DNA of 34,829 nt, from the NCBI GenBank assembly GCA_964583185.1, contig CAZOVL010000023.1, forward strand, positions 1 to 34,829, read 5' to 3'. Below, in pieces: positions 1 through 8,867 of this stretch (position 1 is the stretch's first letter; each line of letters begins with the position of its first letter). The notes beneath the pieces are model-generated. The model was not told the origin of the DNA. It did not search any database and saw only the letters and a program-made list of their open reading frames with translations. Origin of the DNA: Bacteroides_E sp964583185. GTDB taxonomy: Bacteria > Bacteroidota > Bacteroidia > Bacteroidales > Bacteroidaceae. The translations under genes were made by a program, and so were the position numbers.

Positions 1-126
1 TATTGCTTACGGGGACGTAGAAATAATAAAGTATATGCTTTAGGCGATACTTTAAAAATACAGGTAGCCAGTGCCAATTTAGAGAAAAAACAACTGGATT
101 TTACATTGGTAGAAAGGAAAAAATAG
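1..126 (+). CDS. rnr: Ribonuclease R, C-terminal end (partial)
   Basis: The window opens inside a gene; frame 1 reads 41 codons to a TAG at 124-126. The peptide has the form of the last strand of an S1 RNA-binding domain (YALGDTLKIQVASANLEKK, then QLDFTLVE), the usual ending of Bacteroidota RNase R. RNase R is a processive 3'-5' exoribonuclease of the RNB family that degrades structured RNA. Only this tail is visible, so the catalytic RNB domain cannot be checked and another S1-domain protein is possible. The short basic ending (ERKK) and lack of a long lysine-rich tail fit the family in this phylum. Confidence 0.7.
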   Translation, partial: YCLRGRRNNKVYALGDTLKIQVASANLEKKQLDFTLVERKK

Positions 127-169
127 TACATTGCAAGTATATTTTATAATAAACTAAAGATTAATTTAA

Positions 170-649
170 ATGAAAAAACTACTTTGGTCTATCCCTTTGT
201 TTTTATTTACACTAGTAGCCTCTTGTAGCGATAGTGATGACTATGAAAACTTGAAGAATCATCCCATTGTGGGTGAGTGGTATCTATACGACATAGATTA
301 TCAATTGGAAGTCTCTGACGATATTGTTAAAGAAAAAATTCTTGAAGATTTGGAGGAAACCATTAGAAAAGCTAACAACTCCGATTTGACTATTATTTTT
401 GATGAAGAAGGGCATTTTTCAACCTCTAGTCGGTATGGGGATATTGGAGAGGGAACCTTTAAAATAAGTAAAGACAAATTGATTATGTCTGGTGATGGTG
501 AAAGTGAAACCTTTTATTTTAAGGTGGATTTTAATACTATGACAATCTCAGAGGATCAAACGGATTTTTTCCGCAAAAAATCCACAGATCAAGACTTATC
601 CGAGATTATTCATTTTGTCGATGTTAATCAATACTTCAGAAGAAATTAA
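170..649 (+). CDS. Small lipoprotein, possibly lipocalin-like
   Basis: This encodes 159 residues. The N-terminus has a short positive stretch, a hydrophobic segment and a lipobox ending VASC, with Cys19 as the likely lipidated residue, followed by an acidic stretch (SDSDDYEN). Surface-exposed lipoproteins of Bacteroidota often have such an acidic export signal. The mature part has an early G-E-W motif and alternating beta-strand-like segments (LTIIFDEEGHFSTSSRYGDI, then EGTFKISKDKLIMSG), resembling the lipocalin-like/DUF small lipoproteins common in this phylum. No enzymatic motif is visible. It lies 43 bp after rnr and ends just before a hairpin terminator shared with cysK. Confidence 0.75.
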   Translation: MKKLLWSIPLFLFTLVASCSDSDDYENLKNHPIVGEWYLYDIDYQLEVSDDIVKEKILEDLEETIRKANNSDLTIIFDEEGHFSTSSRYGDIGEGTFKISKDKLIMSGDGESETFYFKVDFNTMTISEDQTDFFRKKSTDQDLSEIIHFVDVNQYFRRN

Positions 650-695
650 AAAGAACATTTTTCAGGATACTTATCCAGTATAATTAATAAAAGGA

Positions 696-742
696 AAAAA
701 GAGGGTCTGTTTGTTATTTCAAAACAGACCCTCTTTTTTATT
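696..742. terminator. Bidirectional rho-independent terminator between lipoprotein gene and cysK
   Basis: AAAAGAGGGTCTGTTT (697-712) pairs perfectly with AAACAGACCCTCTTTT (722-737) around a loop of about 9 nt. A T-run follows on the plus strand and an A-run precedes the stem, which gives a U-tract on the minus strand. The genes on either side converge, so it can end both transcripts. Confidence 0.9.
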
Positions 743-813
743 CAGAAAACAAGCCCATTGGACTAAACTTAAAATCAAAAACGAAGATTCAATCACCAAT
801 GATTTTACTTAAA

Positions 814-1761
814 TTATAATGGATAATCTTCATAAGCATAAAGTAATGTAGATAAATATCGTTCCCCGGTATCGGGCAAAAGAGCCACAATTACTTTATC
901 TTTATTCTCATCCCGTTTAGCTAACTCCTGAGCAGCATATATGGCAGCTCCCGATGAGATTCCTACCATTAAACCTTCTTGAAGTGCTAGTTCTCTACTT
1001 GCCTTAAGTGCTTCATCATCCGTTACAGGGAACACCTCATCAACCACATCCGCATCGTAATTCTTGGGAATAAAACCCGCACCAATACCTTGTATTTTAT
1101 GAGCTCCGGCTTTACCTTCGGATAATACAGGTGATCCTTTAGGCTCTACAGCTACAATCTGTATCGCTTTATTTTTCTCTTTCAAGGCTTTACCCACTCC
1201 ACTAATAGTGCCTCCTGTGCCCACTCCAGCCACAAATATGGCAACCTTACCTTCTGTGGCTTCCCATATTTCAGGACCTGTAGTACGATAATGCACAGCA
1301 GGGTTTGCCGGATTTTCAAACTGTTGCAAAATAACAGAACCCTCAATGCTTTGTTGCAACTCTTCTGCTTTGGCAATAGCTCCTTTCATCCCTTTAGCTC
1401 CTTCGGTTAACTCCAACCGGGCACCTAGAGCTTTTAATAAATTCCTACGTTCCACACTCATCGTTTCGGGCATCGTTAAAATTAATTTATACCCTTTAGC
1501 TGCAGCCACAAAAGCCAAACCTACCCCGGTGTTGCCACTCGTAGGTTCAATAATGGTAGCACCGGGTTTTAAAACACCATTAGCCTCAGCATTCTCAACC
1601 ATTGATAAGGCAACTCTATCTTTCACACTTCCTGCCGGATTAAAATATTCTAGCTTTGCATATAGCTTTCCTTTAAGATCTTTATTCTTGGTAAAACCAG
1701 AAAGCTCCAATAATGGAGTATTTCCAACTAAATCAGTTAGTTTTGTTACTATTTTCTTCAT
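814..1761 (-). CDS. cysK: Cysteine synthase A (O-acetylserine sulfhydrylase)
   Basis: This encodes a 315-residue fold-type II PLP enzyme that makes L-cysteine from O-acetyl-L-serine and sulfide in the cytoplasm. The PLP-binding lysine is Lys47 in NPAGSVKDR. The substrate loop TSGNTG is at 74-79, the phosphate-binding glycine loop GTGGT at 181-185, and the pyridine-nitrogen serine motif SSG near 269-271. The length is standard for CysK. It is transcribed divergently from cysE, which makes its substrate. A TATCTTTG -7 box lies on the minus strand 26 bp upstream of the start. I favour CysK over CysM or cystathionine beta-synthase because there is no CBS or heme domain and the protein is short. 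Confidence 0.95.
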   Translation of the reverse strand: MKKIVTKLTDLVGNTPLLELSGFTKNKDLKGKLYAKLEYFNPAGSVKDRVALSMVENAEANGVLKPGATIIEPTSGNTGVGLAFVAAAKGYKLILTMPETMSVERRNLLKALGARLELTEGAKGMKGAIAKAEELQQSIEGSVILQQFENPANPAVHYRTTGPEIWEATEGKVAIFVAGVGTGGTISGVGKALKEKNKAIQIVAVEPKGSPVLSEGKAGAHKIQGIGAGFIPKNYDADVVDEVFPVTDDEALKASRELALQEGLMVGISSGAAIYAAQELAKRDENKDKVIVALLPDTGERYLSTLLYAYEDYPL

Positions 1762-1786
1762 TTTTATATTTTTTATATGATTCTAT

Positions 1787-1794
1787 CAAAGATA
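1787..1794 (-). promoter_or_regulatory. cysK -7 promoter box
   Basis: The minus strand reads TATCTTTG, an exact match to the Bacteroidota sigma-ABfr -7 consensus TAnnTTTG, 26 bp before the cysK start codon. I see no clear -33 TTTG at the usual 19-21 bp spacing. Confidence 0.5.
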
Positions 1795-1850
1795 ACAAGA
1801 TTCATCCTCTTTTTGTGCAGTACACCTTAAAAAATAGCCGAATTAATTAT

Positions 1851-1858
1851 TATCTTTG
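1851..1858 (+). promoter_or_regulatory. cysE -7 promoter box
   Basis: TATCTTTG on the plus strand matches TAnnTTTG, 37 bp before the cysE ATG. With the box at 1787-1794 it makes a divergent cysK/cysE promoter region of about 130 bp. No good -33 element is seen. Confidence 0.5.
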
Positions 1859-1895
1859 TACACTTATACACTGCAATAGAGGGAGATAAATAAAA

Positions 1896-2663
1896 ATGAA
1901 TACTTCAGATTACATNNNNNNNNNNNNNNNNNNNNNNNNNNNNNNNNNNNNNNNNNNNNNNNNNNNNNNNNNNNNNNNNNNNNNNNNNNNNNNNNNNNNN
2001 NNNNNNNNNNNNNNNCAGATATTAGCAGGGGTTTGTTTTGGAAAAGGAAACATTTGCCACCAAACCATTGAAGAAAAAAGGAAACACGCTGCCCAACTTA
2101 CAGCACAATTCATATCCACTTTACCCACAATGAGAGAAACTCTTTCTACTGATGTTGAAGCGGCATATAATGGAGATCCGGCGGCCAAGAGCATAGGGGA
2201 AGTTATTTTTTGTTATCCTGCCATCAAAGCCATTAGCAACTACCGAATTGCTCACGAGTTAATGCAGTTAAACATTCCTCTAATTCCTAGAATCATTTCT
2301 GAGATGGCTCATAGTGAAACGGGAATTGACATTCATCCGGGAGCAAAAATAGGCCACCATTTCACCATTGACCACGGAACAGGTGTGGTTATTGGAGAAA
2401 CCTGTATCATTGGCAATCACGTAAAACTATATCAAGGAGTTACCTTGGGAGCCAAAAGTTTTCCTCTGGATGAAAAAGGACAACCCATTAAAGGAATTCT
2501 TAGACATCCTGTTCTGGAAGATCACGTCATTGTCTATTCCAATGCCACCATTTTAGGACGCATAACCATTGGTAAAGGAGCTGTAGTTGGGGGAAACATT
2601 TGGGTAACAGAAAACATCGCTCCGGGTGAACGCATCGTTCAAGCAAAAAAAGAAGAATATTAA
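1896..2663 (+). CDS. cysE: Serine O-acetyltransferase, interrupted by an assembly gap
   Basis: The enzyme acetylates L-serine with acetyl-CoA, the first step of cysteine synthesis and the source of the CysK substrate. The part after the gap contains the SATase helical domain and then a left-handed beta-helix of hexapeptide repeats: DIHPGAKIG, HHFTIDHGTGVVIGET, CIIGNHVKLYQGVTLGA. The DHGTG and catalytic-site histidines are present. The ATG at 1896 is followed by only six codons before 100 Ns (1916-2015). The first residues, true length and reading-frame continuity are therefore unknown; 255 residues counts the Ns as if their number were real. It is divergent from cysK and starts a long co-directional run; the next gene begins 20 bp after its stop. 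Confidence 0.88.
   Translation: MNTSDYXXXXXXXXXXXXXXXXXXXXXXXXXXXXXXXXXXQILAGVCFGKGNICHQTIEEKRKHAAQLTAQFISTLPTMRETLSTDVEAAYNGDPAAKSIGEVIFCYPAIKAISNYRIAHELMQLNIPLIPRIISEMAHSETGIDIHPGAKIGHHFTIDHGTGVVIGETCIIGNHVKLYQGVTLGAKSFPLDEKGQPIKGILRHPVLEDHVIVYSNATILGRITIGKGAVVGGNIWVTENIAPGERIVQAKKEEY
1916..2015. other. Assembly gap of exactly 100 N
   Basis: The run of unknown bases is exactly 100 long, the conventional filler for a scaffold gap of unknown size. It falls inside the N-terminal coding part of cysE, so the real distance may be larger or smaller. Confidence 0.97.
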
Positions 2664-2683
2664 TATAAGCTACCACTGAAATA

Positions 2684-3973
2684 ATGAATACATCTTTCCA
2701 AATGATTGCTAAAACTTTCCAAGGACTGGAAGAAGTTTTAGCCAATGAATTGACTCAACTAGGTGCTTCGGACATCAAACCGGGACGACGCATGGTCTCC
2801 TTTTCCGGAAATCAAGAGATGCTCTACCGAGCCAACTTCTCTTTACGAACAGCTGTTCGCATACTTGTTCCCATACACGAGTTTACTGCAGAAAATTCCG
2901 ATCAGGTTTATGAGGAGATCAAATCATTAGACTGGAGTAAATACCTGGATTCCAAGAAGTCTTTTGCTATTGACGCCGTTGTTTTCAGTGAGAAATTTAG
3001 GCACTCTAAATTCCTTTCGTACAGAGTAAAAGACGCTATTGTTGATTATTTTAGAGATTTAGATGGTAACAGACCCTCTATCCGGTTAAACAATCCGGAC
3101 TTATATATTAATATTCACATAGCAAATACTACCTGCACCTTGTCGCTTGACTCTTCCGGAGAATCTTTACACCGAAGAGGATACAGACAAGAAGCCACTA
3201 TTGCTCCATTAAACGAAGTGCTAGCTGCAGGAATTATCTTGCTAACCGGATGGAAAGGGGAAACGGATTTCATTGACCCTATGTGTGGTTCAGGAACTTT
3301 CCCTATTGAGGCTTCTTTAATTGCTCGCAACATTGCTCCGGGTGTTTTCAGAAACCAATATGCCTTTGAAAAATGGGAGAACTTTGACCAGGAACTGTTC
3401 GACTCCATCTACAATGACGATAGTCAGGAACGAGAGTTTAACCACAAAATATACGCTTACGACATTGATCCCAAGGCCATTGACATTGCTACACTTAATG
3501 CTAAAAATGCAGGAGCCATAAAAGACATTGAGTTCAAAGTACAATCATTTCAACATTTTGAGCAACCAACTCAAAAATCCATTTTAATAACCAATCCCCC
3601 TTATGGAGAGCGAATTACCCCTCAAGATCTTGCTGGATTATATAAAATGATTGGTGAGCGTTTGAAACACGCATTCATAGGCAATGAAGCTTGGATTCTA
3701 TCTTACAAAGAGGAATCTTTTGAAAATATAGGGTTAAAGCCTAGTGGTAGAATGAAACTCTTCAATGGACCTTTGGAGTGTGAGCTAAGAAAGTATGAAA
3801 TTTTTGATGGTAAATACAAAGAGTTTCGACAAGAGGGAAAAGAACGAAAATCATTTAGAAAGAAAAAGGAGTATGGCAGTTCAGGCAAAGAATACTCAAA
3901 AAGCAGAAAACCATCAAATAAAAAGCATTTTTACAACTCATCCAAAAGTAAAAGAAGAAACAATGAAAGCTAA
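2684..3973 (+). CDS. THUMP-domain class I SAM-dependent RNA methyltransferase (RlmL/YpsC type)
   Basis: This encodes 429 residues. Residues about 1-165 form the ferredoxin-like/THUMP RNA-binding half. The Rossmann methyltransferase half carries DPMCGSGT (198-205, SAM and target binding) and the N6/N2-type catalytic motif NPPYGER (304-310). This arrangement matches the YpsC / N-terminal RlmL family, which methylates 23S rRNA guanine (m2G2445 in E. coli); the exact target here is inferred. Residues from about 375 form a low-complexity, strongly basic Lys/Arg/Ser tail, likely extra RNA contact. The gene starts 20 bp after cysE and its last 11 nt overlap the start of the S9 peptidase gene. Confidence 0.88.
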   Translation: MNTSFQMIAKTFQGLEEVLANELTQLGASDIKPGRRMVSFSGNQEMLYRANFSLRTAVRILVPIHEFTAENSDQVYEEIKSLDWSKYLDSKKSFAIDAVVFSEKFRHSKFLSYRVKDAIVDYFRDLDGNRPSIRLNNPDLYINIHIANTTCTLSLDSSGESLHRRGYRQEATIAPLNEVLAAGIILLTGWKGETDFIDPMCGSGTFPIEASLIARNIAPGVFRNQYAFEKWENFDQELFDSIYNDDSQEREFNHKIYAYDIDPKAIDIATLNAKNAGAIKDIEFKVQSFQHFEQPTQKSILITNPPYGERITPQDLAGLYKMIGERLKHAFIGNEAWILSYKEESFENIGLKPSGRMKLFNGPLECELRKYEIFDGKYKEFRQEGKERKSFRKKKEYGSSGKEYSKSRKPSNKKHFYNSSKSKRRNNES

Positions 3974-6095
3974 AAAACACCTGCTATTTTTTCTTTTCTT
4001 CCTAATTACCGGTGTTTCTCTCTCTACAGCACAAGAACTTAAAAACTTAACGCTGGAGAATTTGACACCGGGAGCAAAGACCTATTTGTCTGTTGAAAAC
4101 CTATATAACATTCAATGGTGGGGTGATTTTTATGCCATTCCCAATAACGATTCCTTATGCATATACAATCCTAAAAAAGAGAAAAAGGAATTTGTCATTA
4201 GGCGCGATTCACTGAACAAATACTTACCTAAAGAAGGTACACTGACAAGTATGTACTCTGTTTCATTGCCTTGGAGTGCCGAACAACATCTTTTAATTCA
4301 AAAGAAAAATCTGTTTTTTATATACGATTGGGCAAAAAATAAATTAATTAATAAGATAGAGATAAAAGGGAAAGCCCAGAACATTGACTTTCATTCACTC
4401 AGCAAAAACGTGGCATATACCATTGATAACAATCTATATGTAAACAATATGCGAGTAACCTTGGAACCCGAAGGAGTGGTTTGTGGTAAAAGTGTACACC
4501 AACAAGAGTTCGGAATTAACAAAGGAACCTTCTGGAGCCCCGGGGGACGATTACTTGCTTTTTACAAAATGGATGAGAGAATGGTTGATCAATATCCATA
4601 TACAGAATTAAAAAAGTCCACAACTACAACCCAAAGCATTCACTACCCTATGGCTGGAGAAAAAAGCCACAAAGTGAGTGTCGGTGTCTATAATGTTTAC
4701 GAAGACTCTTTTATTTATCTAAACACGGGAGACCCTACTGACCGATACTTTACAAATATCAGTTGGGCACCGGATGAGAAAAGTGTTTTTCTGATTGAGT
4801 TAAACAGAGAGCAAAATTTGGCAAAGCTTTGTCAATACAATGTGCAAACAGGTAACCTGATGAAAGTTTTATTTGAAGAGTCTCATCCTAAATACGTAGA
4901 GCCACAAAATCCCATTACTTTTATACCTTGGGCTACAGATCATTTTATATACCAAAGTGAAAAAGATGGATTTAATCACCTCTATATGTACAACACAGAA
5001 GGAGAGTTGATTCAGCAAATAACAAAAGGAGAATGGTTAGTGACAAAGCTGATTGGCTTTAATACTAAACAAAAAGAGATAATTTATAGCAGCACAGAAA
5101 GTTCTCCTTTGGAAAATCACCTTTATGCTATTAATGCCAAAGGAGAGAAGAGGCTCTTAAATGAAGCGGAAGGTGTTCATAGTGCAATTCTAAGTCCATC
5201 GGGCGAGTATATCATTGATAGATATTCCAACCCAAACACTCCTCGTAAAACAGAATGTTATTCAACAATAAACCCCAAAGAGAAACAGACAATACATCAG
5301 TCTGATAACCCTTATAAAGAGTATCAACTACCCATTATTGAGGTAGATACCCTTTTAGCTGCCGATAATAAAACTACGTTGTACTACAGAATGGTAAAAC
5401 CTGCAAATTTTGACCCAAACAAAAAGTACCCTACCATCATTTATGTTTACGGTGGCCCTCACGCACAACTAATCACAAAGGATTGGTTATGGGGAACTCG
5501 TGGTTGGGACATATATATGGCAAATAAAGGATATATTGTTTTCACCTTGGATAATAGAGGAAGCAGTAACAGAGGTTTAGCTTTTGAAAACAGCACGTAC
5601 AAGCAACTCGGGGTTATAGAAACAATGGATCAAATGAAAGGAGTGGAATGGCTAAAAACCCAACCCTATGTGGATGCAGAAAGACTAGGAGTTCACGGTT
5701 GGAGCTTTGGTGGACATATGACGCTTTCATTACTTCTAAAACATCCGGGGGTATTTAAGGTAGGGGTATCTGGAGGTCCGGTAGTAGATTGGAAATTCTA
5801 CGAAATTATGTATGGAGAACGTTATATGAGTAGCCCTAAAACAAACGCTGAAGGATATGAGTTGACAGATATGAAAAAATATGCAGGGAAATTAAAAGAT
5901 CAACTGCTGATAATTCACGGTGGAATGGATAACATATGTGTACCTCAACACACTTTCTCCTTTATAAATGCTTGCATAGAAGCAGGAACACAGCCCGATT
6001 TATTTATTTATCCCAACCATGGTCACAATGTGATTGGTAAAGACCGGGTTCACTTACTAGAGAAAATTACGCGATATTTTGACGATTTTTTATAA
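3963..6095 (+). CDS. Secreted S9 family dipeptidyl/prolyl peptidase (DPP IV-like)
   Basis: I place the start at 3963, giving 710 residues, because it begins a clear signal peptide (MKAKKHLLFFLFFLITGVSL, cleavage after STAQ). The in-frame extension upstream lies inside the previous gene. Residues about 40-450 resemble the DPP IV beta-propeller, including an AFYKMDER-type stretch. The C-terminal alpha/beta hydrolase has the triad Ser581 in GWSFGG, Asp656 in HGGMDN and His686 in PNHGHN. The family removes N-terminal dipeptides, often after proline, from peptides in the periplasm or outside the cell. It fits an asaccharolytic or peptide-using lifestyle. The start overlaps the preceding methyltransferase gene by 11 nt, suggesting translational coupling. 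Confidence 0.92.
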   Translation: MKAKKHLLFFLFFLITGVSLSTAQELKNLTLENLTPGAKTYLSVENLYNIQWWGDFYAIPNNDSLCIYNPKKEKKEFVIRRDSLNKYLPKEGTLTSMYSVSLPWSAEQHLLIQKKNLFFIYDWAKNKLINKIEIKGKAQNIDFHSLSKNVAYTIDNNLYVNNMRVTLEPEGVVCGKSVHQQEFGINKGTFWSPGGRLLAFYKMDERMVDQYPYTELKKSTTTTQSIHYPMAGEKSHKVSVGVYNVYEDSFIYLNTGDPTDRYFTNISWAPDEKSVFLIELNREQNLAKLCQYNVQTGNLMKVLFEESHPKYVEPQNPITFIPWATDHFIYQSEKDGFNHLYMYNTEGELIQQITKGEWLVTKLIGFNTKQKEIIYSSTESSPLENHLYAINAKGEKRLLNEAEGVHSAILSPSGEYIIDRYSNPNTPRKTECYSTINPKEKQTIHQSDNPYKEYQLPIIEVDTLLAADNKTTLYYRMVKPANFDPNKKYPTIIYVYGGPHAQLITKDWLWGTRGWDIYMANKGYIVFTLDNRGSSNRGLAFENSTYKQLGVIETMDQMKGVEWLKTQPYVDAERLGVHGWSFGGHMTLSLLLKHPGVFKVGVSGGPVVDWKFYEIMYGERYMSSPKTNAEGYELTDMKKYAGKLKDQLLIIHGGMDNICVPQHTFSFINACIEAGTQPDLFIYPNHGHNVIGKDRVHLLEKITRYFDDFL

Positions 6096-6127
6096 ACAAA
6101 CAGTTGTTTTTGAATTAATACATTATT

Positions 6128-7405
6128 ATGAGACTTTTACTTTTAGGATCAGGTGGTAGAGAGCATGCTTTAGCTTGGAAAATGGCACAAAGCACACAAT
6201 TAGACAAACTATTTATTGCTCCGGGTAACCCCGGAACAGCTTCAGTTGGAGAAAATGTAAATCTTTCCATTACAGATTTTGAAGCCTTAAAAAAATGGAG
6301 TGTAGACAATCAAATTGATACCATTGTTGTTGGACCTGAAGTTCCTTTGGTAGAAGGCATATACGATTCTTTTCAAGAAGACAAAAACACGCAACACATT
6401 TCAATTATAGGACCTTCGAAAGATGCGGCTCAACTTGAGGGAAGCAAGGAGTTTGCCAAAGCATTTATGGGGCGTCACAACATACCTACTGCAAAATATA
6501 AGAGCATCACTAAAGATAACATAGAAGAAGGAATCGCTTTCCTTGAAACGCTTAATGCCCCCTATGTACTTAAAGCAGATGGATTATGTGCAGGAAAAGG
6601 AGTTTTGATACTTCCAACTCTAGATGAGGCTAAACAAGAACTCAACCAGATGCTTTCAGGCAGCTTCGGATCAGCAAGTCAAACAGTAGTAATTGAGGAA
6701 TTTCTGTCGGGCATTGAATGCTCCGTATTTGTTTTAACTGATGGAACAAACTACAAAGTTCTACCTGTTGCAAAAGACTACAAACGCATTGGGGAAAAAG
6801 ACACCGGATTAAACACCGGAGGTATGGGAAGTATAACTCCTGTTCCATTTGCAGACGAAGTTTATATGGAGAAAGTTCGTAAGCAAATTATTGAACCTAC
6901 TGTCAATGGATTAAAGAAAGAAAACTTGGTTTACAAAGGATTTATCTTCATTGGATTAATTAAAGTAAACAACGAGCCTTATGTTATTGAATACAACGTT
7001 CGGATGGGTGATCCCGAAACAGAAAGTGTAGTTCTACGCATAAAAAGCGACTTACTCGACTTATTGAAAGGAGTTTCTGAAGGGAACTTAGACACCAAAG
7101 AATTGGCATTAGACAACAGAACAGCTGCTTGTGTGGTGCTAGTTAGTGGAGGGTATCCGGAAGAGTTCAAAAAAGGATTTACCATTCACGGGTTGGATAA
7201 ACAAAATGAGTTTCCTGATAGTTTCATATTCCACGCTGGAACAGCTCAAAATGGAGCGGATATTGTAACAAATGGAGGACGGGTTTTAGCCATCTCTTCC
7301 TACGGAGAAAATCAAGAAGAAGCACTAAAAAACAGCTATAAATTGGCACAAGCGATTGATTTTGAAGGGAAATACTACCGCAACGATATAGGTTTTGATT
7401 TATAA
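6128..7405 (+). CDS. purD: Phosphoribosylamine-glycine ligase (GAR synthetase)
   Basis: This 425-residue cytoplasmic ATP-grasp enzyme joins 5-phosphoribosylamine and glycine in step two of purine synthesis. The N-domain glycine loop GSGGREHA starts at residue 8. The ATP-grasp lid motif KADGLCAGKG is at 149-158, the conserved GLNTGGMGS at about 227-235, and the metal-binding VRMGDPETE near 291-299. The length matches monofunctional PurD; there is no fused PurM or PurN. It starts 32 bp after the S9 peptidase gene and is followed 13 bp later by a membrane protein gene. Confidence 0.97.
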   Translation: MRLLLLGSGGREHALAWKMAQSTQLDKLFIAPGNPGTASVGENVNLSITDFEALKKWSVDNQIDTIVVGPEVPLVEGIYDSFQEDKNTQHISIIGPSKDAAQLEGSKEFAKAFMGRHNIPTAKYKSITKDNIEEGIAFLETLNAPYVLKADGLCAGKGVLILPTLDEAKQELNQMLSGSFGSASQTVVIEEFLSGIECSVFVLTDGTNYKVLPVAKDYKRIGEKDTGLNTGGMGSITPVPFADEVYMEKVRKQIIEPTVNGLKKENLVYKGFIFIGLIKVNNEPYVIEYNVRMGDPETESVVLRIKSDLLDLLKGVSEGNLDTKELALDNRTAACVVLVSGGYPEEFKKGFTIHGLDKQNEFPDSFIFHAGTAQNGADIVTNGGRVLAISSYGENQEEALKNSYKLAQAIDFEGKYYRNDIGFDL

Positions 7406-7418
7406 GAAAGGCTAAAAC

Positions 7419-8408
7419 GTGAGAAGGAATTCATTACAGACAAGAAAAAAATTAGGACGATCCATCTTTGGCTTCTCCCTGATAATCTCTGCTATATTTT
7501 GGATTGTAGCCTTGTTTTTTTCTTCTCCTTCTTTGCCAACCAATCCTTTTGTTCTAAATATATTTCAAAATTTTCCTAATGAAGTTTCTATAGGATTGGC
7601 ATTTGTTGTGTTTCTAGTAGTGGGCTATTTATTAATTCCACTCAACAATAAGTTTGGATTAATTCAAATAAGAGCATCATTGCAAACTTCATTTTTTTTC
7701 CTCTTTGTATCGGCTTGCCCATTTCTGCATAAAGCACAAATAGGAATTATAATCCCATTCTTATTCTTAGGCATACTTTTCACCCTTTTCAGCAGTTATC
7801 AGGAAAAACGATCCGGTACATTACTCTTTCAAACGTTTATTTATCTGGGAATCATTAGTCTGCTAATTCCTCAGTTTCTGTTTTTCATTCCTATACTACT
7901 CATTGCTTCTCTTATGGTGCAATCACTGAACACCAAGAGTTTCTGTGCCTCCCTTTTAGGTTACATAACCCCTTATTGGTTCTTGTTTGCCTTTGCTTTT
8001 TTTACCCAACAAATGGATTATTTCTATGCCCCCTTTAAGGAGGCTTTTCATTGGCATTCAGACTTTTTAGTTTACAATTTATCTACCGTTCATTTAATAA
8101 CTCTGGGGTATTTTCTGGCATTATTTATTATTAGTAGCTTACACTATGTCATTAATCGTCATCGGAACAAACTCAATATACGGACCTTTTTGAATGTTAT
8201 TATTTTAATAACTACTACACTCTATCTGTTTGTTATTTTACAACCCATTCATCTCATCCTTTTATTTCCTTGTATATTCATAGGAAACAGTATTCTAGTT
8301 GCTCACCTCTTTGCTTTAACAAAAGGTAAATGGGCCAATGGATTCTTCATTTTAGCATCAATGGGTTTATTTGCAATTTTTGTCCTTAACTTATGGAATC
8401 TTTTATAG
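7419..8408 (+). CDS. Polytopic membrane protein of unknown function
   Basis: This encodes 329 residues, mostly hydrophobic, with about nine to ten predicted transmembrane helices separated by very short loops. The first 16 residues are strongly basic (RRNSLQTRKKLGR). The start is a GTG at 7419; no better ATG precedes the first helix. I recognise no catalytic motif. Similar proteins sit after purD in other Bacteroidales and are usually labelled hypothetical, sometimes wrongly as a beta-carotene monooxygenase. Its 3' end overlaps the next gene by 16 nt, so the two are probably co-translated. Confidence 0.8.
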   Translation: MRRNSLQTRKKLGRSIFGFSLIISAIFWIVALFFSSPSLPTNPFVLNIFQNFPNEVSIGLAFVVFLVVGYLLIPLNNKFGLIQIRASLQTSFFFLFVSACPFLHKAQIGIIIPFLFLGILFTLFSSYQEKRSGTLLFQTFIYLGIISLLIPQFLFFIPILLIASLMVQSLNTKSFCASLLGYITPYWFLFAFAFFTQQMDYFYAPFKEAFHWHSDFLVYNLSTVHLITLGYFLALFIISSLHYVINRHRNKLNIRTFLNVIILITTTLYLFVILQPIHLILLFPCIFIGNSILVAHLFALTKGKWANGFFILASMGLFAIFVLNLWNLL

Positions 8409-8863
8409 CTTTTTTAATTGATTGGGGTTATTGGGGAATGCTTATATCAGCCTTTCTAGCCGGTACTATAGTGCCTTTCAGCTCAGAAACCATACTCTTA
8501 GCTCTCTTACACCCCAGCTTAGGACTAGACCCAACAATATGTGTAATTGTTGCCACTATAGGCAATACATTGGGTGGACTGACCTGCTACTTCATAGGAC
8601 GAGCAGGAAATATGGATTGGATATACAAATACTTTAAGGTTTCGGAAGTTAAATTAAGAAGAATGAAAATCATTTTATATAAAAGAAGTGGATTCGTGGC
8701 ATTCTTCGCTTTTCTTCCGGGTATTGGAACCGTCATAGCCATCACTTTAGGCTTAATCAGAAGTCATTTGGGAATTGTAACCCTAAGTATGGTAGCAGGG
8801 AAATTACTAAGATATATTTTAATCGCTTTTTTTGCGGAAGGAGTCTTTTCATATTTTGTATAA
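8393..8863 (+). CDS. DedA/YqaA-family inner-membrane protein
   Basis: This 156-residue polytopic protein has the hallmarks of the short YqaA branch of the DedA/SNARE-associated family: an acidic residue in a small-residue stretch (FSSETILLAL), GNTLGGLTCYFIGR, and F-LPGIGTV followed by GK-LRY. DedA proteins act in membrane homeostasis and lipid (undecaprenyl phosphate, phosphatidylethanolamine) flipping; the substrate cannot be read from this sequence. It overlaps the upstream membrane-protein gene by 16 nt and is followed four bases later by mnmD. Confidence 0.85.
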   Translation: MESFIAFLIDWGYWGMLISAFLAGTIVPFSSETILLALLHPSLGLDPTICVIVATIGNTLGGLTCYFIGRAGNMDWIYKYFKVSEVKLRRMKIILYKRSGFVAFFAFLPGIGTVIAITLGLIRSHLGIVTLSMVAGKLLRYILIAFFAEGVFSYFV

Positions 8864-8867
8864 CAGC

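Noticed and set aside
1346..1780. Plus-strand open frame of 144 codons antisense to cysK
   Set aside because: It is the reverse of a well-supported enzyme gene, with no recognisable motif or start context.
3795..3962. 56-codon upstream extension of the S9 peptidase
   Set aside because: It lies within the methyltransferase gene and would bury the signal peptide that begins at 3963.
8832..8867. Longer mnmD start at a TTG codon
   Set aside because: It lies inside the DedA-family gene and adds residues unlike the family; the ATG at 8868 fits the conserved N-terminus.
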